From assembly GCA_943737045.1 (NCBI GenBank), contig CALSFV010000211.1, forward strand, positions 868,001-932,000: DNA of 64,000 nucleotides. Reading direction: 5' to 3'. The notes beneath the pieces were generated by a model. The model worked only from the letters and a program-made list of their open reading frames with translations. It had not been told where the DNA came from and ran no database searches. Shown one piece after another: positions 63,289 through 64,000 of the stretch. The translations under genes were made by a program, and so were the position numbers. Within the stretch, counting starts at the first letter, position 1, and each line of letters begins with the position of its first letter. Source of the DNA: Parapristionchus giblindavisi (lineage: Eukaryota; Nematoda; Chromadorea; Rhabditida; Diplogasteridae).

Positions 63289-64000
63289 TGCCCAGATTCG
63301 ACCAGGGAATCACTCAGAAGCAAAGGGCTAGCCCAGATTCGACCAGGGAATCACTCAGAAGCAAGGGGCCAGCCCAGATTCGACCAGGGAATCACTCAGA
63401 AGCAAGGGGCTAGCCCAGATTCGACCAGGGAATCACTCAGAAGCAAAGGGCTAGCCCAGATTCGACCAGGGAATCACTCAGAAGCAAAGGGCTAGCCCAG
63501 ATTCGACCAGGGAATCACTCAGAAGCAAGGGACTAGCCCAGATTCGACCACGGAATCACTCAGAAGCAAGGGGCTAGCCCAGATTCGACCAGGGAATCAC
63601 TCAGAAGCAAGGGGCTAGCCCAGATTCGACCACGGAATCACTCAGAAGCAAGGGGTTAGCCCAGATTCGACCAGGGAATCACTCAGAAGCAAAGGGCTAG
63701 CCCAGATTCGACCAGGGAATCACTCAGAAGCAAGGGGCTAGCCCAGATTCGACCAGGGAATCACTCAGAAGCAAGTGGCTAGCCCAGATTCGACCAGGGA
63801 ATCACTCAGAAGCAAGGGGCTAGCCCAGATTCGACCAGGGACTCACTCAGAAGCAAGGGGCTAGCCCAGATTCGACCAGGGAATCACTCAGAAGCAAGGG
63901 GCTAGTCCAGATTCGACCAGGGAATCACTCAGAAGCAAGGGGCTAGCCCAGATTCGACCACGGAATCACTCAGAAGCAAGGGGCTAGCCCAGATTCGACC

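Larger units (their letters stand above)
43102..64000 (+). repeat. 41-bp tandem satellite array, right arm
   Basis: The same satellite resumes in the same orientation at monomer position 14 immediately after the GGAGT block. Register is exact from 43,130 to 44,524 (34 monomers). It is disturbed by 14 small indels (net +9 bp) to about 48,451, then is exact again from 48,469 to 63,967 (378 monomers). The last 34 bases are a partial copy, so the array continues past the window. Variant types common here are gcaaAggg, caCggaat, caTggaat, tagTcc, caagTggc and gggaCtcac. The tagAGcag type of the left arm was not seen here. There are no genes, RNA genes or transposon-like sequences. Confidence 0.98.

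Noticed and set aside
1..64000. CRISPR array
   Set aside because: The repeats are directly abutting with no unique spacers, the monomer varies throughout, and there are no cas genes.
1..64000. CENP-B box in the monomer
   Set aside because: The only match to the NTTCGNNNNANNCGGGN core is TTCG. The required A and the CGGG half are absent (the monomer has gggaatc there), so no CENP-B box can be claimed.
1..64000. Naming the species or satellite family
   Set aside because: I do not recognise the 41-bp monomer. A database search with the monomer and with the TTTTCTTACAG motif would decide it.

Overview
The window is one satellite DNA domain with a single interruption. From base 1 to base 64000 it is a head-to-tail tandem array of a 41-bp monomer, all in one orientation. 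I count about 1,543 complete monomers and three partial ones. The array runs off both ends, so its real extent is larger and its borders with unique sequence are not visible. No protein-coding gene, RNA gene, transposon, CRISPR array or promoter can be supported. A long, homogeneous, locally higher-order satellite of this kind points to a eukaryotic heterochromatic block (centromeric, pericentromeric, subtelomeric or knob-like) in a near-complete assembly. I do not recognise the monomer and cannot name the organism.

The monomer is about 56% GC. It carries one 10-bp perfect palindrome (GGGCTAGCCC, monomer positions 15-24, with an NheI site at its centre). It has one short inverted repeat (GATTC at 26-30 and GAATC at 38-41 plus the next base) and a single CpG inside a strongly conserved GATTCGACC core. 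The palindrome puts TAG on both strands and 41 is not a multiple of 3. Ordinary monomers therefore close every frame on both strands within 123 bp, which explains why the array holds no long open frames.

Layout: (1) 1-31.3 kb has a variant monomer (tagAGcag...acaAgAgTat), usually in doublets followed by a gttag monomer, plus gTgaat, gaaat and gtat variants. (2) About 32-42.4 kb is a different variant mix, dominated by gcaaAggg and caCgg monomers. (3) 42,467-43,101 is a 635-bp block of (GGAGT)n with four copies of a 15-bp motif, flanked by an exact 60-bp direct duplication of the array. (4) 43.1-64 kb is the array again, with a dense cluster of 14 small indels at about 44.57-48.45 kb. Outside that cluster and the insert, I found only one net length change in the window (39,296).

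Marker variants show that the array grew by repeated block duplications of many sizes, always whole multiples of 41 bp: 13, 18, 20, 21, 22, 23, 27, 31, 33, 37, 40, 43, 48, 49, 55, 62, 84 and 162 monomers. There is no single canonical higher-order unit. I found no multi-gene system. The points most worth checking are the insert with its 60-bp flanking duplication, the confined indel cluster, and the strict 41-bp register held elsewhere.
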